Source: Boseongicola sp. H5
Lineage (GTDB): Bacteria > Pseudomonadota > Alphaproteobacteria > Rhodobacterales > Rhodobacteraceae
Direction of reading: 5' to 3'
NCBI GenBank assembly: GCA_020622165.1
Contig: JACNMN010000001.1
Coordinates: 186,001 to 250,000 of the forward strand
DNA length: 64,000 nt
The position numbers and the translations under genes were made by a program. The first letter of the stretch is position 1; every line of letters starts with the position of its first letter. Positions 1 through 10,439 of this stretch are shown here, in pieces. Under the pieces are notes generated by a model. It ran no database searches and was not told where the DNA came from. It worked only from the letters and a program-made list of their open reading frames with translations.

Positions 1-116
1 CAGAACTTTCCAATTCCGACTATTATTATCAGATAATCGGAGCCTTGCAATATGCAAGCCGGTCGCAGGTGGCTCAAAGTGCGCGCGCATACGCGGCGGG
101 CGCGCGACGGGCAAGC

Positions 117-146
117 AAAAAAGCCCCGGCGACAACCGGGGCTTTT
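117..146 (-). terminator. Bidirectional intrinsic terminator after pntB
   Basis: An 11-bp perfect stem (119-129 with 136-146) encloses a 6-nt loop. It is flanked by an A-run (117-122) on the left and TTTT on the right. On the minus strand it lies 24 nt beyond the pntB stop and is followed by a U-tract, so it should end the pntAB transcript. It could also act on a plus-strand transcript entering from the left. Confidence 0.85.
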
Positions 147-169
147 GCGTGGGTGCTGTTCTTCCGGTC

Positions 170-1687
170 TCAGCCGATCTTCGGCAGCAGATTGTCGAGC
201 GACGCCTTGGCATCGCCATAGAACATCCGGGTGTTTTCCTTGAAGAACAGCGGATTCTCGATACCGGAATAGCCGGTCCCCTGCCCGCGTTTGGACACGA
301 AGACCTGCTTGGCCTTCCAGCATTCCAGCACCGGCATGCCGGCGATGGGGCTGTTCGGGTCGTCCTGCGCCGCCGGGTTCACGATGTCGTTGGAGCCGAT
401 CACGATGGCCACATCGGTATTGGGGAAATCGTCGTTGATCTCGTCCATCTCCAGCACGATGTCATAGGGCACCTTGGCCTCGGCCAGAAGCACGTTCATG
501 TGCCCCGGCAGACGGCCCGCGACCGGGTGGATCGCAAAGCGCACCGTCTTGCCCTGCGCGCGCAGCTTGCGGGTCAGTTCACTGACCGCCTGTTGCGCCT
601 GCGCAACGGCCATGCCGTATCCGGGAATAATGATGATGCTGTCGGCCTCGTTCAGGGCGCTGGCCACGCCATCCGCATCGATGGCGATCTGTTCCCCCTC
701 GATCTCCTGTGCCGGGCCGCTCGTCCCGCCGAAACCGCCGAGGATCACGCTCACGAAGCTGCGGTTCATCGCCTTGCACATGATATAGGACAGGATCGCA
801 CCGGAGGAGCCGACCAGCGCGCCGACCACGATCAGCAGATCGTTGCCGAGGCTGAAGCCGATGGCCGCCGCCGCCCAGCCGGAATAGCTGTTGAGCATCG
901 ACACCACGACGGGCATGTCCGCGCCGCCGATCCCCATGATCAGGTGATAGCCGATGAACAGCCCCGCCAGCGCCAGCAGCACCAGCGCCCAGGACCCGCC
1001 CGTGGACAGATAGACGACCAGCAACAGCACCGACAAACCCGCCGCCGCCGCATTCAGCAGGTGACCGCCGGGCAGTTGCCTGGCCCCGGTATCGACCTGG
1101 AACGGCAGCAGGCTGGAGCCGCCCGCCAGCTTGGCATAGGCAATGACGGAGCCGGTGAAGGTCACCGCGCCGATCCAGATGCCAAGCACCAGTTCGACCC
1201 GCAGGATGCCGATCTCGACGGTGGATTTCTTGGCGATCAGCTGCGCGAAGGAGGACAGCCCCTCGTAGATCTCGCGCGGCAGGCCGATGGCGGTGACGCC
1301 ATCCTCGCCCACGGCGCCCATCACAAGGCCCTCGGCCTCGTAGATATTGCCGATATAGTTAATCATGATGTCGGCGTTGAAGCCCACGAAGACCGCCGCC
1401 AGCCCGACAAGGCTGTGCATGATGGCGACCAGTTCCGGCATCTGGGTCATTTCGACCTTGGTGGCGAGCTGGTAGCCGACCGCGGCACCCGCGGCGATCA
1501 GGACGATCGAGACGACCCAAAGCCCCGCGCCGGGCCCGATGATCGTCGCCAGCACGGCGATGGCCATGCCCGCGATGCCGTACCAGACGGCGCGTTTGGC
1601 GCTCTCCTGGCCCGACAGGCCGCCAAGCGACAGGATGAAGAGGATACCCGCGACGACATAGGCCGCGATCGTGAATGCGTTTTCCAT
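170..1687 (-). CDS. pntB: NAD(P) transhydrogenase subunit beta
   Basis: This is the beta subunit of the proton-translocating transhydrogenase, which reduces NADP+ with NADH at the expense of the proton gradient in the inner membrane. The 505-residue protein starts with a set of hydrophobic helices (domain II, roughly residues 5-280). It ends in the soluble NADP(H)-binding domain III (about 345-505), with the glycine-rich [10 protein letters not shown] loop and the [11 protein letters not shown] segment. Length and order match the family. It lies 13 nt downstream of pntA on the same strand, so the two form an operon closed by the hairpin at 117-146. Confidence 0.97.
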   Translation of the reverse strand: MENAFTIAAYVVAGILFILSLGGLSGQESAKRAVWYGIAGMAIAVLATIIGPGAGLWVVSIVLIAAGAAVGYQLATKVEMTQMPELVAIMHSLVGLAAVFVGFNADIMINYIGNIYEAEGLVMGAVGEDGVTAIGLPREIYEGLSSFAQLIAKKSTVEIGILRVELVLGIWIGAVTFTGSVIAYAKLAGGSSLLPFQVDTGARQLPGGHLLNAAAAGLSVLLLVVYLSTGGSWALVLLALAGLFIGYHLIMGIGGADMPVVVSMLNSYSGWAAAAIGFSLGNDLLIVVGALVGSSGAILSYIMCKAMNRSFVSVILGGFGGTSGPAQEIEGEQIAIDADGVASALNEADSIIIIPGYGMAVAQAQQAVSELTRKLRAQGKTVRFAIHPVAGRLPGHMNVLLAEAKVPYDIVLEMDEINDDFPNTDVAIVIGSNDIVNPAAQDDPNSPIAGMPVLECWKAKQVFVSKRGQGTGYSGIENPLFFKENTRMFYGDAKASLDNLLPKIG

Positions 1688-1700
1688 TGCCCCTGCCCCT

Positions 1701-3287
1701 TTAGGATTTCTGGAACATGGCGAGCATGCGCCGTGTCACGAGGAAACCACCGAAGATATTGACGGAGGCCATGAAGATCCCGAGCGCGCCCAGGATCGTG
1801 ATCAGCACCGAGGACGATCCGATCTGGATCAGCGCGCCCAGAATGATGATCGAGGAGATCGCGTTGGTCACCGCCATCAGCGGCGTGTGCAAGCTGTGCG
1901 CGACGTTCCAGATCACCTGGAAGCCGATGAACACACTGAGCACGAACACGATGAAATGCTGCATGAAGCTGGCCGGCATGCCGGGGATCAGGCCGACGCC
2001 GAGCACCAGCGCGGCACCCACGGCGAGCAGGGTCACCTGCCTTTTGGTCTGCGCCTTGAAGGCGGCCAGTTCCTGCGCGCGCTTCTCTTCCGGCGTAAGC
2101 TCCTTGGCGGCCTCCTTCCTGGGCGCGGCCGCGATCGCCGCGACCTTGGGGGGCGGTGGCGGGAAGGTGATCTCGCCGTCATGAACGGCGGTCGCGCCCC
2201 GGATCACGTCGTCTTCCATGTCGTGTTTGACCTGTCCGTCTTTTTCCGGTGTCAGGTCGGTCATCATGTGGCGGATATTGGTGGAATAGAGCGTCGAGCT
2301 CTGAGCCGCCATCCGGCTTGGGAAATCCGTGTAGCCGATGATGGTCACGCCATTATCGCTCACGATCTTCTCGTCTTTTTCCGTCAACTCGCAGTTTCCG
2401 CCCCGTTCGGCGGCAAGATCCACGATGACCGAGCCAGGCTTCATCATCTCGACCATGTCCCTGGTCCAGAGCACCGGCGCATCGCGGCCCGGGATCAGCG
2501 CCGTGGTGATGACGATGTCCATCTCGGGCGCCAGTTCGCGGAATTTCTCCAGCTGCTTTTCGCGGAACTCGGGCGAGGACGGGGCCGCATAGCCGCCGGT
2601 GGACGAACTGTCCTGCCCACTTTCCTCGAACTCCAGAAACACGAATTCCGCGCCCATGCTCTCGATCTGTTCGGCCACCTCTGGGCGCACGTCGAAGGCG
2701 TAGGTAATCGCGCCAAGCGAGGTCGCGGTGCCGATGGCGGCCAGCCCGGCCACGCCCGCGCCCACCACCAGCACCTTGGCCGGCGGCACCTTGCCCGCTG
2801 CCGTCACCTGCCCGGTGAAGAAACGGCCGAAATTGTTGCCCGCCTCGATCACGGCGCGGTAGCCCGCGATATTGGCCATGGAGCTTAGCGCGTCCATCTT
2901 CTGCGCACGGCTGATGCGCGGCACCATATCCATCGCGATCACGCTTGCGCCCTTGGATCTGGCCAGTTCCATCAGCGCCTCGTTCTGGCCCGGATAGAAG
3001 AAGGAAATCAACAACTGGCCGTGTTTCAGGCGCTTGGCTTCCGTCTCGGTCGGCGGGCGCACCTTGGCGATGATATCGACCGCTTTCCAGAGGCCCGCAG
3101 GTGTCTTGATGATCTCGACGCCCGCCTCCTCGTAAAGCGCGTCGGAAAACCCGGCCGCCAGCCCCGCGCCCGTTTCAATCGCGCAATCATAGCCCAGTTT
3201 CTGCAGCTGCAATGCCGAGTCCGGCGTCATCGCGACCCGCGATTCCCCCTGACCAACCTCTTTCGGAGCGCCTATTTTCACTGTCAT
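1701..3287 (-). CDS. pntA: NAD(P) transhydrogenase subunit alpha
   Basis: This is the alpha subunit of proton-pumping transhydrogenase: NAD(H)-binding domain I plus the alpha part of membrane domain II. The Rossmann motif GAGVAG is at residues 176-181 and [19 protein letters not shown] at about 128-146. A hydrophobic region with several helices begins near residue 415. At 528 residues it is the undivided form; many alphaproteobacteria split this subunit in two. The listed ATG has GAGGG directly against it, which is too close for a ribosome site. The GTG two codons in (3281) has GAGGG about 6 nt upstream and would give the usual family N-terminus (M)KIGAPKE, so it may be the true start. Confidence 0.96.
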   Translation of the reverse strand: MTVKIGAPKEVGQGESRVAMTPDSALQLQKLGYDCAIETGAGLAAGFSDALYEEAGVEIIKTPAGLWKAVDIIAKVRPPTETEAKRLKHGQLLISFFYPGQNEALMELARSKGASVIAMDMVPRISRAQKMDALSSMANIAGYRAVIEAGNNFGRFFTGQVTAAGKVPPAKVLVVGAGVAGLAAIGTATSLGAITYAFDVRPEVAEQIESMGAEFVFLEFEESGQDSSSTGGYAAPSSPEFREKQLEKFRELAPEMDIVITTALIPGRDAPVLWTRDMVEMMKPGSVIVDLAAERGGNCELTEKDEKIVSDNGVTIIGYTDFPSRMAAQSSTLYSTNIRHMMTDLTPEKDGQVKHDMEDDVIRGATAVHDGEITFPPPPPKVAAIAAAPRKEAAKELTPEEKRAQELAAFKAQTKRQVTLLAVGAALVLGVGLIPGMPASFMQHFIVFVLSVFIGFQVIWNVAHSLHTPLMAVTNAISSIIILGALIQIGSSSVLITILGALGIFMASVNIFGGFLVTRRMLAMFQKS

Positions 3288-3537
3288 CCCTCATATCGCT
3301 GCAGGTTGCCGAACACCCGTTTAGCAACTTGCCAAATCTTTCACAACGGGCTGCGCGCACGACAGAAAATTGCCCTCGGCATGTGGTCCGCCGCCCTGCC
3401 CGCCGACCCAACGCATAAATGCGTCAGCCTTTTGGAATGTCCAGCGCCACCTCATGCCGCTGCGTAAGATGGCCTGTCTCTTGTGCGCGGCGTCGGGGCC
3501 GCTAGCATCGCGGAAGCTGAGCGAAAGGTCATGTATT

Positions 3538-4299
3538 ATGGAACATCAGGGACGTCACGCGCTTGTCACAGGCGGCGGCACCGGCATCGGCCTCGATATC
3601 GCGCAGGCGCTTGCCGAGGCGGGGGCCGACGTCACGATCACCGGCCGCAACCTGAACCGGCTGGAAGAGGCCGCCACGGCCCATCCGCGCCTCCACCCCC
3701 TGCAGATGGATGTGAGCGACGAGGCATCGGTCAGGGACGGGATCGCGGCCGCCGCCCGATCGCGCGGGCCCGTCGCCATCTGCGTGGCCAATGCCGGCAT
3801 CGCCGAACCCATGGCCTTCGCCGATATCGACATGAGCCACTGGCGCAGGATCATGGCGACCAATCTCGACGGGGTGTTCGTGACCGTGCAGGCCGCCATG
3901 GCCACGCTAGGGCCCGGAGACTGGGGCCGGATGATCGCGATCAGTTCCATCGCCGGGGTGCGCGGGCTGAAAGGCGCGCTGGCCTACACCGCCTCGAAAC
4001 ATGGCGTCATCGGGCTGATGCGTGGACTGAGCGAGGAATACATGCGCGCCAGTATCACCTTCAACGCGCTCTGCCCCGGCTATGTCGACACGCCCATCGT
4101 CGCCCGAAATGCCGAGCATATCGCGGCGCATCGGGGCATATCCGTCGACGAGGCGCGCGCCTATCTGGCCGGCGGCAACCGCCACAAGACGCTTCTGGAT
4201 GTCGCTGAGATCACCGGCGCCGCGATGTGGCTCTGCTCCGACAGCGCGCGCAGCGTCAACGGCCAGACGATCCAGATCGCGGGTGGCCAGGTCTCCTGA
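3538..4299 (+). CDS. SDR-family NAD(P)-dependent oxidoreductase
   Basis: This is a classical short-chain dehydrogenase of 253 residues. The cofactor motif TGGGTGIG is at 11-18, NAG at 85-87, and the catalytic Ser137, Tyr150 and Lys154 (YTASK) are all present. The segment CPGYVDTP follows, as is usual in 3-hydroxyacyl-CoA and 3-hydroxybutyrate dehydrogenase-like members. The start was chosen because the Rossmann fold begins eight residues in; longer in-frame starts would add a low-complexity leader. It is divergent from pntAB across a 250-bp gap. The substrate cannot be read from sequence. Confidence 0.85.
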   Translation: MEHQGRHALVTGGGTGIGLDIAQALAEAGADVTITGRNLNRLEEAATAHPRLHPLQMDVSDEASVRDGIAAAARSRGPVAICVANAGIAEPMAFADIDMSHWRRIMATNLDGVFVTVQAAMATLGPGDWGRMIAISSIAGVRGLKGALAYTASKHGVIGLMRGLSEEYMRASITFNALCPGYVDTPIVARNAEHIAAHRGISVDEARAYLAGGNRHKTLLDVAEITGAAMWLCSDSARSVNGQTIQIAGGQVS

Positions 4300-4565
4300 G
4301 CCCGTATTTCGCGCCTCGGGGACGTGCCGCAGAGCAGCCTTGCGGCCGCACTCGCCGCTGCGTCATTCCGCCCGGACGTGGATGCATTGCCCGTCGCAGT
4401 TTCGGCGGATTTTCAGGCAGGAGACCGGCCCCTGCGGCCCGAGGGCGCGGTTCGGTATACCATTGTGCGCCACCAACCTACTCATTTCATTGGTATTTTT
4501 TGTTTACTTGATGACAGTTTCTGCTACGTCGAATGTGAACCCCGCAGCGAAAGCGACCCCGCCCC

Positions 4566-5849
4566 ATGCCGCCCATCGAAGACCACCCCCTGCGCTACAC
4601 GCTTGCCAATGAGCTTCACGCCCGCCCCTTTCCGGCGCTGAACTGCCCCGGGCAGGCTGCGTTTCTGGCGATCAAGCAACCCAAGGACGCGGCCAAGCGG
4701 GATCGCGCGCTGGACCGCGCCCATCTGATCGAACTGCTGGACCGGTTCGGCGCACAGCATCCGCCCGAAAACGCCACGCATTTTTTCGGCGCGTTGGGCA
4801 AGTTCCATCTGAAATGGGAACAGCACACCGAGTTCGTGACCTATACCGCCTTTCTGGACGGGAATGGCGGGCGCGCCTTCGATCCAACGATCTGGCAAAT
4901 CTTTCCCGATGACTGGCTGGAAACCGCCCCCGGCGCGCGCATCACTTCGGCGCAGATCCGGATTGCCGATGCGCCGGAGGATGAAGGGCAGATCGTGGCG
5001 CAGCTTCACGAATGGTTCGTCCCCGAAAGCCTTGCCGTCAGCCATGTTCTGGATGACGCCGCGATCATCGCGGGGGATTTCCGTATCGCCAGTTCCGGCC
5101 ACATGCATTTCGTCATTTTCTGCCGGCCCGATATCGGCGACCGCCGGGTGGGCCGGATTCTTCAGCGGGTCTGCGAGATCGAGACCTACAAGACCATGTC
5201 GATGCTGGGCCTGCCGCGTGCGCGCCAGATCAGCCGCCGCATGTCCGAACTGGATCAGGATCTGACCTCGCTGGTCAGCGACATGACCGGCGATCTCAGC
5301 CGGCCGGACGAAACGCTGAGCAGGCTTCTGACCATCGCGGCCGAACTGGAAAACGAGATGGCGCAGTCGACCTTCCGTTTCGGCGCGACCGGGGCCTATG
5401 AAGCGCTGGTCAACCAGCGGATCGAAGTGTTGCGGGAGGAACGGTTCCGCGGCCGCCAGACCTTCGGAGAGTTCATGATGCGCCGGTTCGACCCGGCCAT
5501 GCGGACGATCAAGGCAACGGAACGCCGCCTGCAATCGATGACCGACCGGGCGCTGCGGGCGGGGGACCTGCTGCGCACCCGGGTCGATGTGGACCGCTCG
5601 GCCCAGAACCAGGCATTGTTGGAAAGCATGGACAAGCGCGCCGATCTGCAACTGCGATTGCAGAAGACGGTCGAGGGGCTCTCGGTTGTAGCGATCAGCT
5701 ATTACGCGGTGAACCTCATGGTCTATCTCACCCAGCCGATCGCCGAAAACGCCGGGCTTTCGCAGACCCTTTTGACGGCGCTGGTGGCCCTGCCCGTGGT
5801 CATCGCGGTCTGGCTGGTGGTGCGCGCGATCAGACGGTCGATGGACTGA
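4566..5849 (+). CDS. DUF3422 family membrane-anchored protein
   Basis: The 427-residue protein opens with HPLRYTLANELHARPFPAL, characteristic of the DUF3422 family of unknown function. A long, mostly alpha-helical soluble region with charged stretches is followed by two hydrophobic helices near the C-terminus (about 376-395 and 400-420) and a short basic tail. This suggests a cytoplasmic domain anchored to the inner membrane by its C-terminus. No catalytic motif is evident. It stands alone on its strand, with a 266-bp upstream gap after the SDR gene. Confidence 0.85.
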   Translation: MPPIEDHPLRYTLANELHARPFPALNCPGQAAFLAIKQPKDAAKRDRALDRAHLIELLDRFGAQHPPENATHFFGALGKFHLKWEQHTEFVTYTAFLDGNGGRAFDPTIWQIFPDDWLETAPGARITSAQIRIADAPEDEGQIVAQLHEWFVPESLAVSHVLDDAAIIAGDFRIASSGHMHFVIFCRPDIGDRRVGRILQRVCEIETYKTMSMLGLPRARQISRRMSELDQDLTSLVSDMTGDLSRPDETLSRLLTIAAELENEMAQSTFRFGATGAYEALVNQRIEVLREERFRGRQTFGEFMMRRFDPAMRTIKATERRLQSMTDRALRAGDLLRTRVDVDRSAQNQALLESMDKRADLQLRLQKTVEGLSVVAISYYAVNLMVYLTQPIAENAGLSQTLLTALVALPVVIAVWLVVRAIRRSMD

Positions 5850-5853
5850 CCCG

Positions 5854-6291
5854 TCAGCCGAGCGAAACCGTCAGCGGCACCAGATCCGTCAGCGGCACGC
5901 CAAGCGCCCGCATCGCTTCGAGTGAAATGCGGCTGCCCGCCCCCGTCGCCCCCGCGATCGGGATCAGCCTCAGCGTGACGGACGCGCCGCTTTCGGTGGT
6001 GATGCGGCCCTGACGTTCGGTGCTGACCAGCGGCGTGCGGAGCCAGAGGCCCGGCTCGCTCGGGTCGCCAAGGCTGGCAATGGTCTCGCCGCCGGCATCC
6101 CGGACGGGCTGCGGGCCGTCATCGGGGGCCAGACCCTCCTCCGCGGACGGCCGTTCCATCGGCCGGGGTGTCTCGCCATCCGGCGACCGCGCCGCCGAGG
6201 GGCCCGCATCCCCGCCCCGAAAGAGGCCGAGGCCCTGAGCGCATCCCGTCAGGGCAAACATCACGAGAACCGGTGCAATCCATTTTGTCAT
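5854..6291 (-). CDS. Small lipoprotein of unknown function
   Basis: The 145-residue product has a short signal peptide ending in a lipobox (ALTGC, Cys about 17). A low-complexity Pro/Ala/Asp/Glu linker follows (about 25-75), then a C-terminal segment of about 65 residues ending in [15 protein letters not shown]. An outer- or inner-membrane anchored periplasmic protein is likely. The longer same-frame ORF running antisense through moaA was rejected because the signal peptide fixes the start here. The stop is 4 nt from the convergent DUF3422 gene. No function is recognised. Confidence 0.75.
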   Translation of the reverse strand: MTKWIAPVLVMFALTGCAQGLGLFRGGDAGPSAARSPDGETPRPMERPSAEEGLAPDDGPQPVRDAGGETIASLGDPSEPGLWLRTPLVSTERQGRITTESGASVTLRLIPIAGATGAGSRISLEAMRALGVPLTDLVPLTVSLG

Positions 6292-6378
6292 GGACCCGAG
6301 CCTAGGCCCGATGGACGGCGGCATCAACGGGTCGATCATGGCTTGCGGCGGTCTGTTGCCGGGATTACGCTTTGCGCC

Positions 6379-7389
6379 ATGAACACACACGCCCCCCTGA
6401 TCGACCCGTTCGCCCGCGCCATCGACTACCTTCGCGTCTCGGTCACCGACCGTTGCGATTTTCGCTGCGTCTATTGCATGTCGGAGAACATGACGTTTCT
6501 TCCGAAGAAGGAACTTCTGACCCTGGAGGAACTGGACCGGATGTGTTCCACCTTCATCCGGCTCGGCGTCAGGAAACTCCGGATCACCGGTGGCGAACCC
6601 CTTGTCCGCCGCGATATCATGACATTCTTCCGCGCCATGACACGTCATCTGGACAGTGGCGCATTGAGCGAACTGACGCTGACCACCAATGGCAGCCAGC
6701 TTAGCCGCTTCGCAAGCGATCTTCATGCCGCCGGGATGCGGCGCATCAACGTCTCCCTCGACACGCTGGACGAGGCGAAATTCGCCCAGATCACCCGTTG
6801 GGGCCGCCTGCCGCAGGTGCTGAACGGCATCGATGCGGCGCAAAAGGCCGGGCTGCGCGTCAAGATCAACGCCGTCGCACTCAAGGGCTTCAACGAAGAC
6901 GAGTTGTTCCGCTTGCAGGAATGGTGTGCCAGCCGCGACATGGATCTCACCTTCATCGAGGTGATGCCGATGGGCGATCTCGGCAACGAGGACCGGCTGG
7001 ATCAATACTGGTCGCTCAAGGATCTGCGCGCGCGTCTGGCGGAGCGTTTCACGCTGATCGATCTGGCCGAACGAACCGGCGGGCCGGCCCGCTACGTGCA
7101 GTTGCAGGAAACCGGCCAGAAGATCGGCTTCATCACGCCGCTCACCCATAATTTCTGCGAAAGCTGCAACCGGGTGCGTCTGACCTGCACCGGGGAGCTT
7201 TACATGTGTCTGGGCCAGGAAGACATGGCCGATCTGCGCGCGCCGCTCAGGGCCTCGGCGGATGACACCGCGCTTGAAAACGCCATCCGTGCCGCCATTG
7301 CGCGGAAACCGAAGGGCCATGATTTCGACTATTCCCGCCAGAAGGTCGACGGCCAGGTGTCACGGCATATGAGCCATACGGGCGGGTAA
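6379..7389 (+). CDS. moaA: GTP 3',8-cyclase (molybdenum cofactor biosynthesis)
   Basis: This radical-SAM enzyme carries out the first step of molybdopterin synthesis, converting GTP to 3',8-cyclo-7,8-dihydro-GTP. The 336-residue protein has the N-terminal CxxxCxxC cluster (Cys26, Cys30, Cys33). The C-terminal second cluster has the pattern [11 protein letters not shown]...C, and the protein ends in the conserved Gly-Gly needed for activity. The start was set at [11 protein letters not shown]; an in-frame start 12 codons upstream adds residues not typical of the family. The cofactor would be used by the molybdenum hydroxylase at 24-27 kb, although that pair is not adjacent. Confidence 0.97.
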   Translation: MNTHAPLIDPFARAIDYLRVSVTDRCDFRCVYCMSENMTFLPKKELLTLEELDRMCSTFIRLGVRKLRITGGEPLVRRDIMTFFRAMTRHLDSGALSELTLTTNGSQLSRFASDLHAAGMRRINVSLDTLDEAKFAQITRWGRLPQVLNGIDAAQKAGLRVKINAVALKGFNEDELFRLQEWCASRDMDLTFIEVMPMGDLGNEDRLDQYWSLKDLRARLAERFTLIDLAERTGGPARYVQLQETGQKIGFITPLTHNFCESCNRVRLTCTGELYMCLGQEDMADLRAPLRASADDTALENAIRAAIARKPKGHDFDYSRQKVDGQVSRHMSHTGG

Positions 7390-7391
7390 GA

Positions 7392-7973
7392 CTACGGCTT
7401 CGGCGGCGGCGACCCGATTTCGCAGGCGCGTGACCATTTGATCCCTGCCATTCCGCGGGTTGCCCCCGTCAGGGCCTTGCGATCAATCAGGCGTCCAGTC
7501 ATTCTGAAGCCGCCCAGTTCATCGTGCAGGCCGCCGTCAATCTTCACGAGCAGCAGTTTGCTGAAATGCGCCGACAGCTTCACCTTTACCTTTTCGGACT
7601 TACTGCGTGGCCCCAGCGTCTTGATCTCGACGAACGATCCATCCAGCGAACCGTCGGAGCCCTGAGCATTGGGTTTGCGATGCAGGCAGATGCCCCAACT
7701 CATCGCGCCGTAGAGTTCACCCAAAGCCCCGTAGATGTTGAGGTGCCTGCCCGTTTGGTCGAGATATTCCCTGGCCGCTCGGGTCAGGCGCACGAACTGG
7801 CGGATCACCGACGCTTCCGATTTCGGGAAACGGGTGGTGAGGGCGTCTTCCCATTCAAGAACAGGTAGACGCGCGCGTTGAGGTTCATCAGGGTCCAAAT
7901 CGCCGAAATCATCCCAACTCAGCCATTCACCGTCGCCAAGATAGATGCCGTCACACGGTCTAAACGCGTTCAT
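7392..7973 (-). CDS. Orphan protein with nuclease-like core (DUF6998-like)
   Basis: This is a 193-residue protein of unknown function. The central segment contains GELYGA (Glu87), then DGSLDGSFVEIKTL with Asp111, Glu116 and Lys118. That spacing resembles a PD-(D/E)xK nuclease core (E...D...ExK). The family resemblance to DUF6998 is from memory and unverified. The start at 7973 is preferred over one at 8054 because GGAGG lies about 8 nt upstream of it. The gene sits alone between moaA (convergent, 2 nt away) and the M20 hydrolase genes. No partner methyltransferase or antitoxin is visible. Confidence 0.6.
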   Translation of the reverse strand: MNAFRPCDGIYLGDGEWLSWDDFGDLDPDEPQRARLPVLEWEDALTTRFPKSEASVIRQFVRLTRAAREYLDQTGRHLNIYGALGELYGAMSWGICLHRKPNAQGSDGSLDGSFVEIKTLGPRSKSEKVKVKLSAHFSKLLLVKIDGGLHDELGGFRMTGRLIDRKALTGATRGMAGIKWSRACEIGSPPPKP

Positions 7974-8072
7974 GAACTGGGCCTCCAGATCGGAAGCCCT
8001 AGGCGTTGCAGGAAATTGTGGAGATTTCAGGGCGTAGCGAGCAGCCCGCTGCACCGCTACGCCGGTTTCAGG

Positions 8073-9236
8073 TCACGCCGCCGGCAACCGTTTCTCCACG
8101 ATCTCCGCCCACCATGAACAGCCCGCCGGGATCGCATCGTCGTTGAAGTTGTATTTCGGGTGATGGACGTTTGCGGTGTCACCGTTGCCGACAAGGATAT
8201 AGGCGCCGGGCCGGGCGTTGAGCATGAAGGCGAAGTCCTCGCCGCCCATCACCAGAGGGGCGTCATCGCACCCGCCGGAGACCGATCTGGCGACTTCGGC
8301 GGCGAATTCCGTCTGCTCCTCGGAATTCACCATCACCGGATAGCCGCGCCGGTAGTCCACCTTGGCCACACCGCCCATCATCGCCGCCGTGCCTTCGGCA
8401 ATCTCCGTCAGGCGTTTCTCGGCCATGTCCTGGATATCCGGATCCATCGTGCGGACCGTGCCCTTCAGATGCACGGTTTCGGGAATGACGTTATGGGCGT
8501 TGGAGCCCGTGGTGAAGGACGTGACGCTGACCACGACATGCTTCACCGGGTCCGCATTGCGGCTGGCGATCGACTGCAGCGCCAGAACCACATGGGCGCC
8601 CATCACGGTGGTGTCCACCGTATCCTGCGGCTTGGCCGCATGCCCGCCCCTGCCGGTCAGATAGATATCGAACTGATCCGCGGCCGCGAAGAACGCGCCC
8701 GGCCGGATCGAGAACGAGCCCACGGGCCGGCCGGGCCAGTTGTGCATCCCGTAGACCTCGTCGATCTTGAACCTGTCCATGATCCCGTCATCGACCATTT
8801 CCTTGCCGCCGCCGCCGCCTTCTTCTGCAGGCTGGAAGATCACCGCGACGGTCCCGTCGAAGTTCCGGGTTTCCGCAAGGTACTTCGCCGCCCCCAGAAG
8901 CATCGCCGTGTGACCGTCATGGCCGCAGGCATGCATCGCGCCCGGCGTTTTCGAGGCATAGGGCACGCCCGTCTCTTCATGGATCGGCAGGGCGTCCATA
9001 TCGGCGCGCAACCCGATCGTCCGGCCGGCCGTGTCCGTCTTGCCCCTGATGATCCCGACGACACCGGTACGGCCAAGCCCCGTGACCACCTCGTCGCAGC
9101 CGAACTCCTTCAGCTTGTCGGCCACCAGTGCAGAGGTCCGGTGCGTCTCGAACAGGATCTCGGGGTTTTCATGCAGGTCGCGCCGCCATTCCGTGATCTC
9201 GGGCAACAATTCGGCGAAGCGGTTCTTGACGGGCAT
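8073..9236 (-). CDS. M20 family amidohydrolase, copy 3 of tandem array
   Basis: This is a 387-residue metal-dependent amidohydrolase of the hippurate hydrolase / N-acyl-L-amino acid amidohydrolase type (peptidase M20D). Such enzymes release the free amino acid from N-acyl or N-aroyl amino acids. Metal-site residues are visible: Cys104 and His106 in ACGHDGH, Glu138-Glu139 in PAEEG, His165 in MHNWP, and the C-terminal VHHP. No signal peptide is present, so it is cytoplasmic. It is the last gene of a three-gene minus-strand array of close paralogues, 20 nt from the next one. The natural substrate is not determined. Confidence 0.93.
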   Translation of the reverse strand: MPVKNRFAELLPEITEWRRDLHENPEILFETHRTSALVADKLKEFGCDEVVTGLGRTGVVGIIRGKTDTAGRTIGLRADMDALPIHEETGVPYASKTPGAMHACGHDGHTAMLLGAAKYLAETRNFDGTVAVIFQPAEEGGGGGKEMVDDGIMDRFKIDEVYGMHNWPGRPVGSFSIRPGAFFAAADQFDIYLTGRGGHAAKPQDTVDTTVMGAHVVLALQSIASRNADPVKHVVVSVTSFTTGSNAHNVIPETVHLKGTVRTMDPDIQDMAEKRLTEIAEGTAAMMGGVAKVDYRRGYPVMVNSEEQTEFAAEVARSVSGGCDDAPLVMGGEDFAFMLNARPGAYILVGNGDTANVHHPKYNFNDDAIPAGCSWWAEIVEKRLPAA

Positions 9237-9256
9237 CTTCTAGTCTCCTGTTGGGG

Positions 9257-10423
9257 TCAGGCGGCGGGCATCCGGCGCTCGACCAGTTCGGCAAAGAAGC
9301 TGCACCCATAGGGGATCGCTTCATCGTTGAAGTTATAGGCGGGGTGATGGCAATGGGCGGTGTCGCCATTGCCAAGAAACAGATAGGCGCCGGGCCGCTT
9401 CTCCAGAAAGTAGGAGAAATCCTCCGACGGCATGATCGGCCGGGCGGTGTCGTCCACCTTCATGCCGACCGCCCGGGCGGCCTCGGCAGCGCGGGCCACC
9501 GATGTCGCGTCGTTCACAGTCACGGGATATCCGGGCGTCCAGATAACCTCCGCCTGCGCGCCGAATGCGCGGGCCGTGTCTTCGGCGACCTGGCGCACGC
9601 GCGCCTCGGCAAGCCCCCGCATACCGGGGTCGAGACAGCGGACGGTGCCCTCCATCCGGGCGGTATCGGGGATCACGTTGGACGCGCTCGAATCGGTTCT
9701 GAACGTGCCTACGGTCAGCACCACGCGCGCCAGCGGGTCGATGTTGCGCGACACGATCGTATGAAGCGTGACGACGATCTGCGCCGCGACCAGCGTGGTA
9801 TCGACCGCGTTATGCGGCTCGGCGGCATGTCCGCCCTTGCCCGTCACGATGATCTCGAACTCGTCCGACGAGGCCTGCAGCGGGCCCGCGCAGGTGGCGA
9901 TCTCACCCACCGGAATGCCGGGCGCGTTGTGAACGCCGTACACCTCATCGATTTGCCAGCGGTCCATCAACCCGTCGTCCAGCATCGCCTTGGCTCCGGC
10001 CCCACCCTCCTCGGCGGGCTGGAAGATCAGCACCAGCGTCCCATCGAAATTGCGCGTCTCGGCCAGATACTTCGCGGCCCCCAGCAACATCGCGGTATGC
10101 CCGTCATGGCCGCAGGCATGCATCGCGCCGGGCGTTTTCGACGCATAGTCGAGCCCGGTCTGCTCATGGATCGGCAGCGCGTCCATATCCGCCCTCAGCG
10201 CGATGGCGCGCCCCGACCCCTGAGCCTTGCCGCGGATCACGCCGACAACGCCGGTCCGCCCGATGCCCTCGACCACCTCGTCACAGCCGAAGGCGCGCAG
10301 TTTCTCGGCAACCATCCCGGCGGTGCGGGGAAGATCGTACATGATCTCGGGGTGTTCATGCATGTCGTGCCGCCACGCGGTGATCTCGGGCAGCAACTCG
10401 GCGAAACGGTTCTTGATCGGCAT
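9257..10423 (-). CDS. M20 family amidohydrolase, copy 2 of tandem array
   Basis: This 388-residue paralogue of its two neighbours has the same M20D metal-site motifs (ACGHDGHTAMLLGAAKYLAE, PAEEGG, VHNAP, CHHP). It begins MPIKNRFAELLPEITAW, nearly identical to the other copies, which fixes the start at 10423 against a longer ORF running back into the third gene. It lies 16 nt downstream of copy 1 and 20 nt upstream of copy 3, so co-transcription is likely. Its last 25 or so codons and the following gap are also very similar in DNA to those of copy 1. Confidence 0.93.
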   Translation of the reverse strand: MPIKNRFAELLPEITAWRHDMHEHPEIMYDLPRTAGMVAEKLRAFGCDEVVEGIGRTGVVGVIRGKAQGSGRAIALRADMDALPIHEQTGLDYASKTPGAMHACGHDGHTAMLLGAAKYLAETRNFDGTLVLIFQPAEEGGAGAKAMLDDGLMDRWQIDEVYGVHNAPGIPVGEIATCAGPLQASSDEFEIIVTGKGGHAAEPHNAVDTTLVAAQIVVTLHTIVSRNIDPLARVVLTVGTFRTDSSASNVIPDTARMEGTVRCLDPGMRGLAEARVRQVAEDTARAFGAQAEVIWTPGYPVTVNDATSVARAAEAARAVGMKVDDTARPIMPSEDFSYFLEKRPGAYLFLGNGDTAHCHHPAYNFNDEAIPYGCSFFAELVERRMPAA

Positions 10424-10439
10424 CGTGACAGGCTCCTTG

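Noticed and set aside
149-1762. Long plus-strand frame opposite pntB
   Set aside because: It is the shadow of pntB. The reverse strand gives an unambiguous transhydrogenase beta subunit.
3310-3350. CCCGTT...AACGGG inverted repeat between pntA and the SDR gene
   Set aside because: Only 6 bp with a loop of about 23 nt. Expected by chance at this length.
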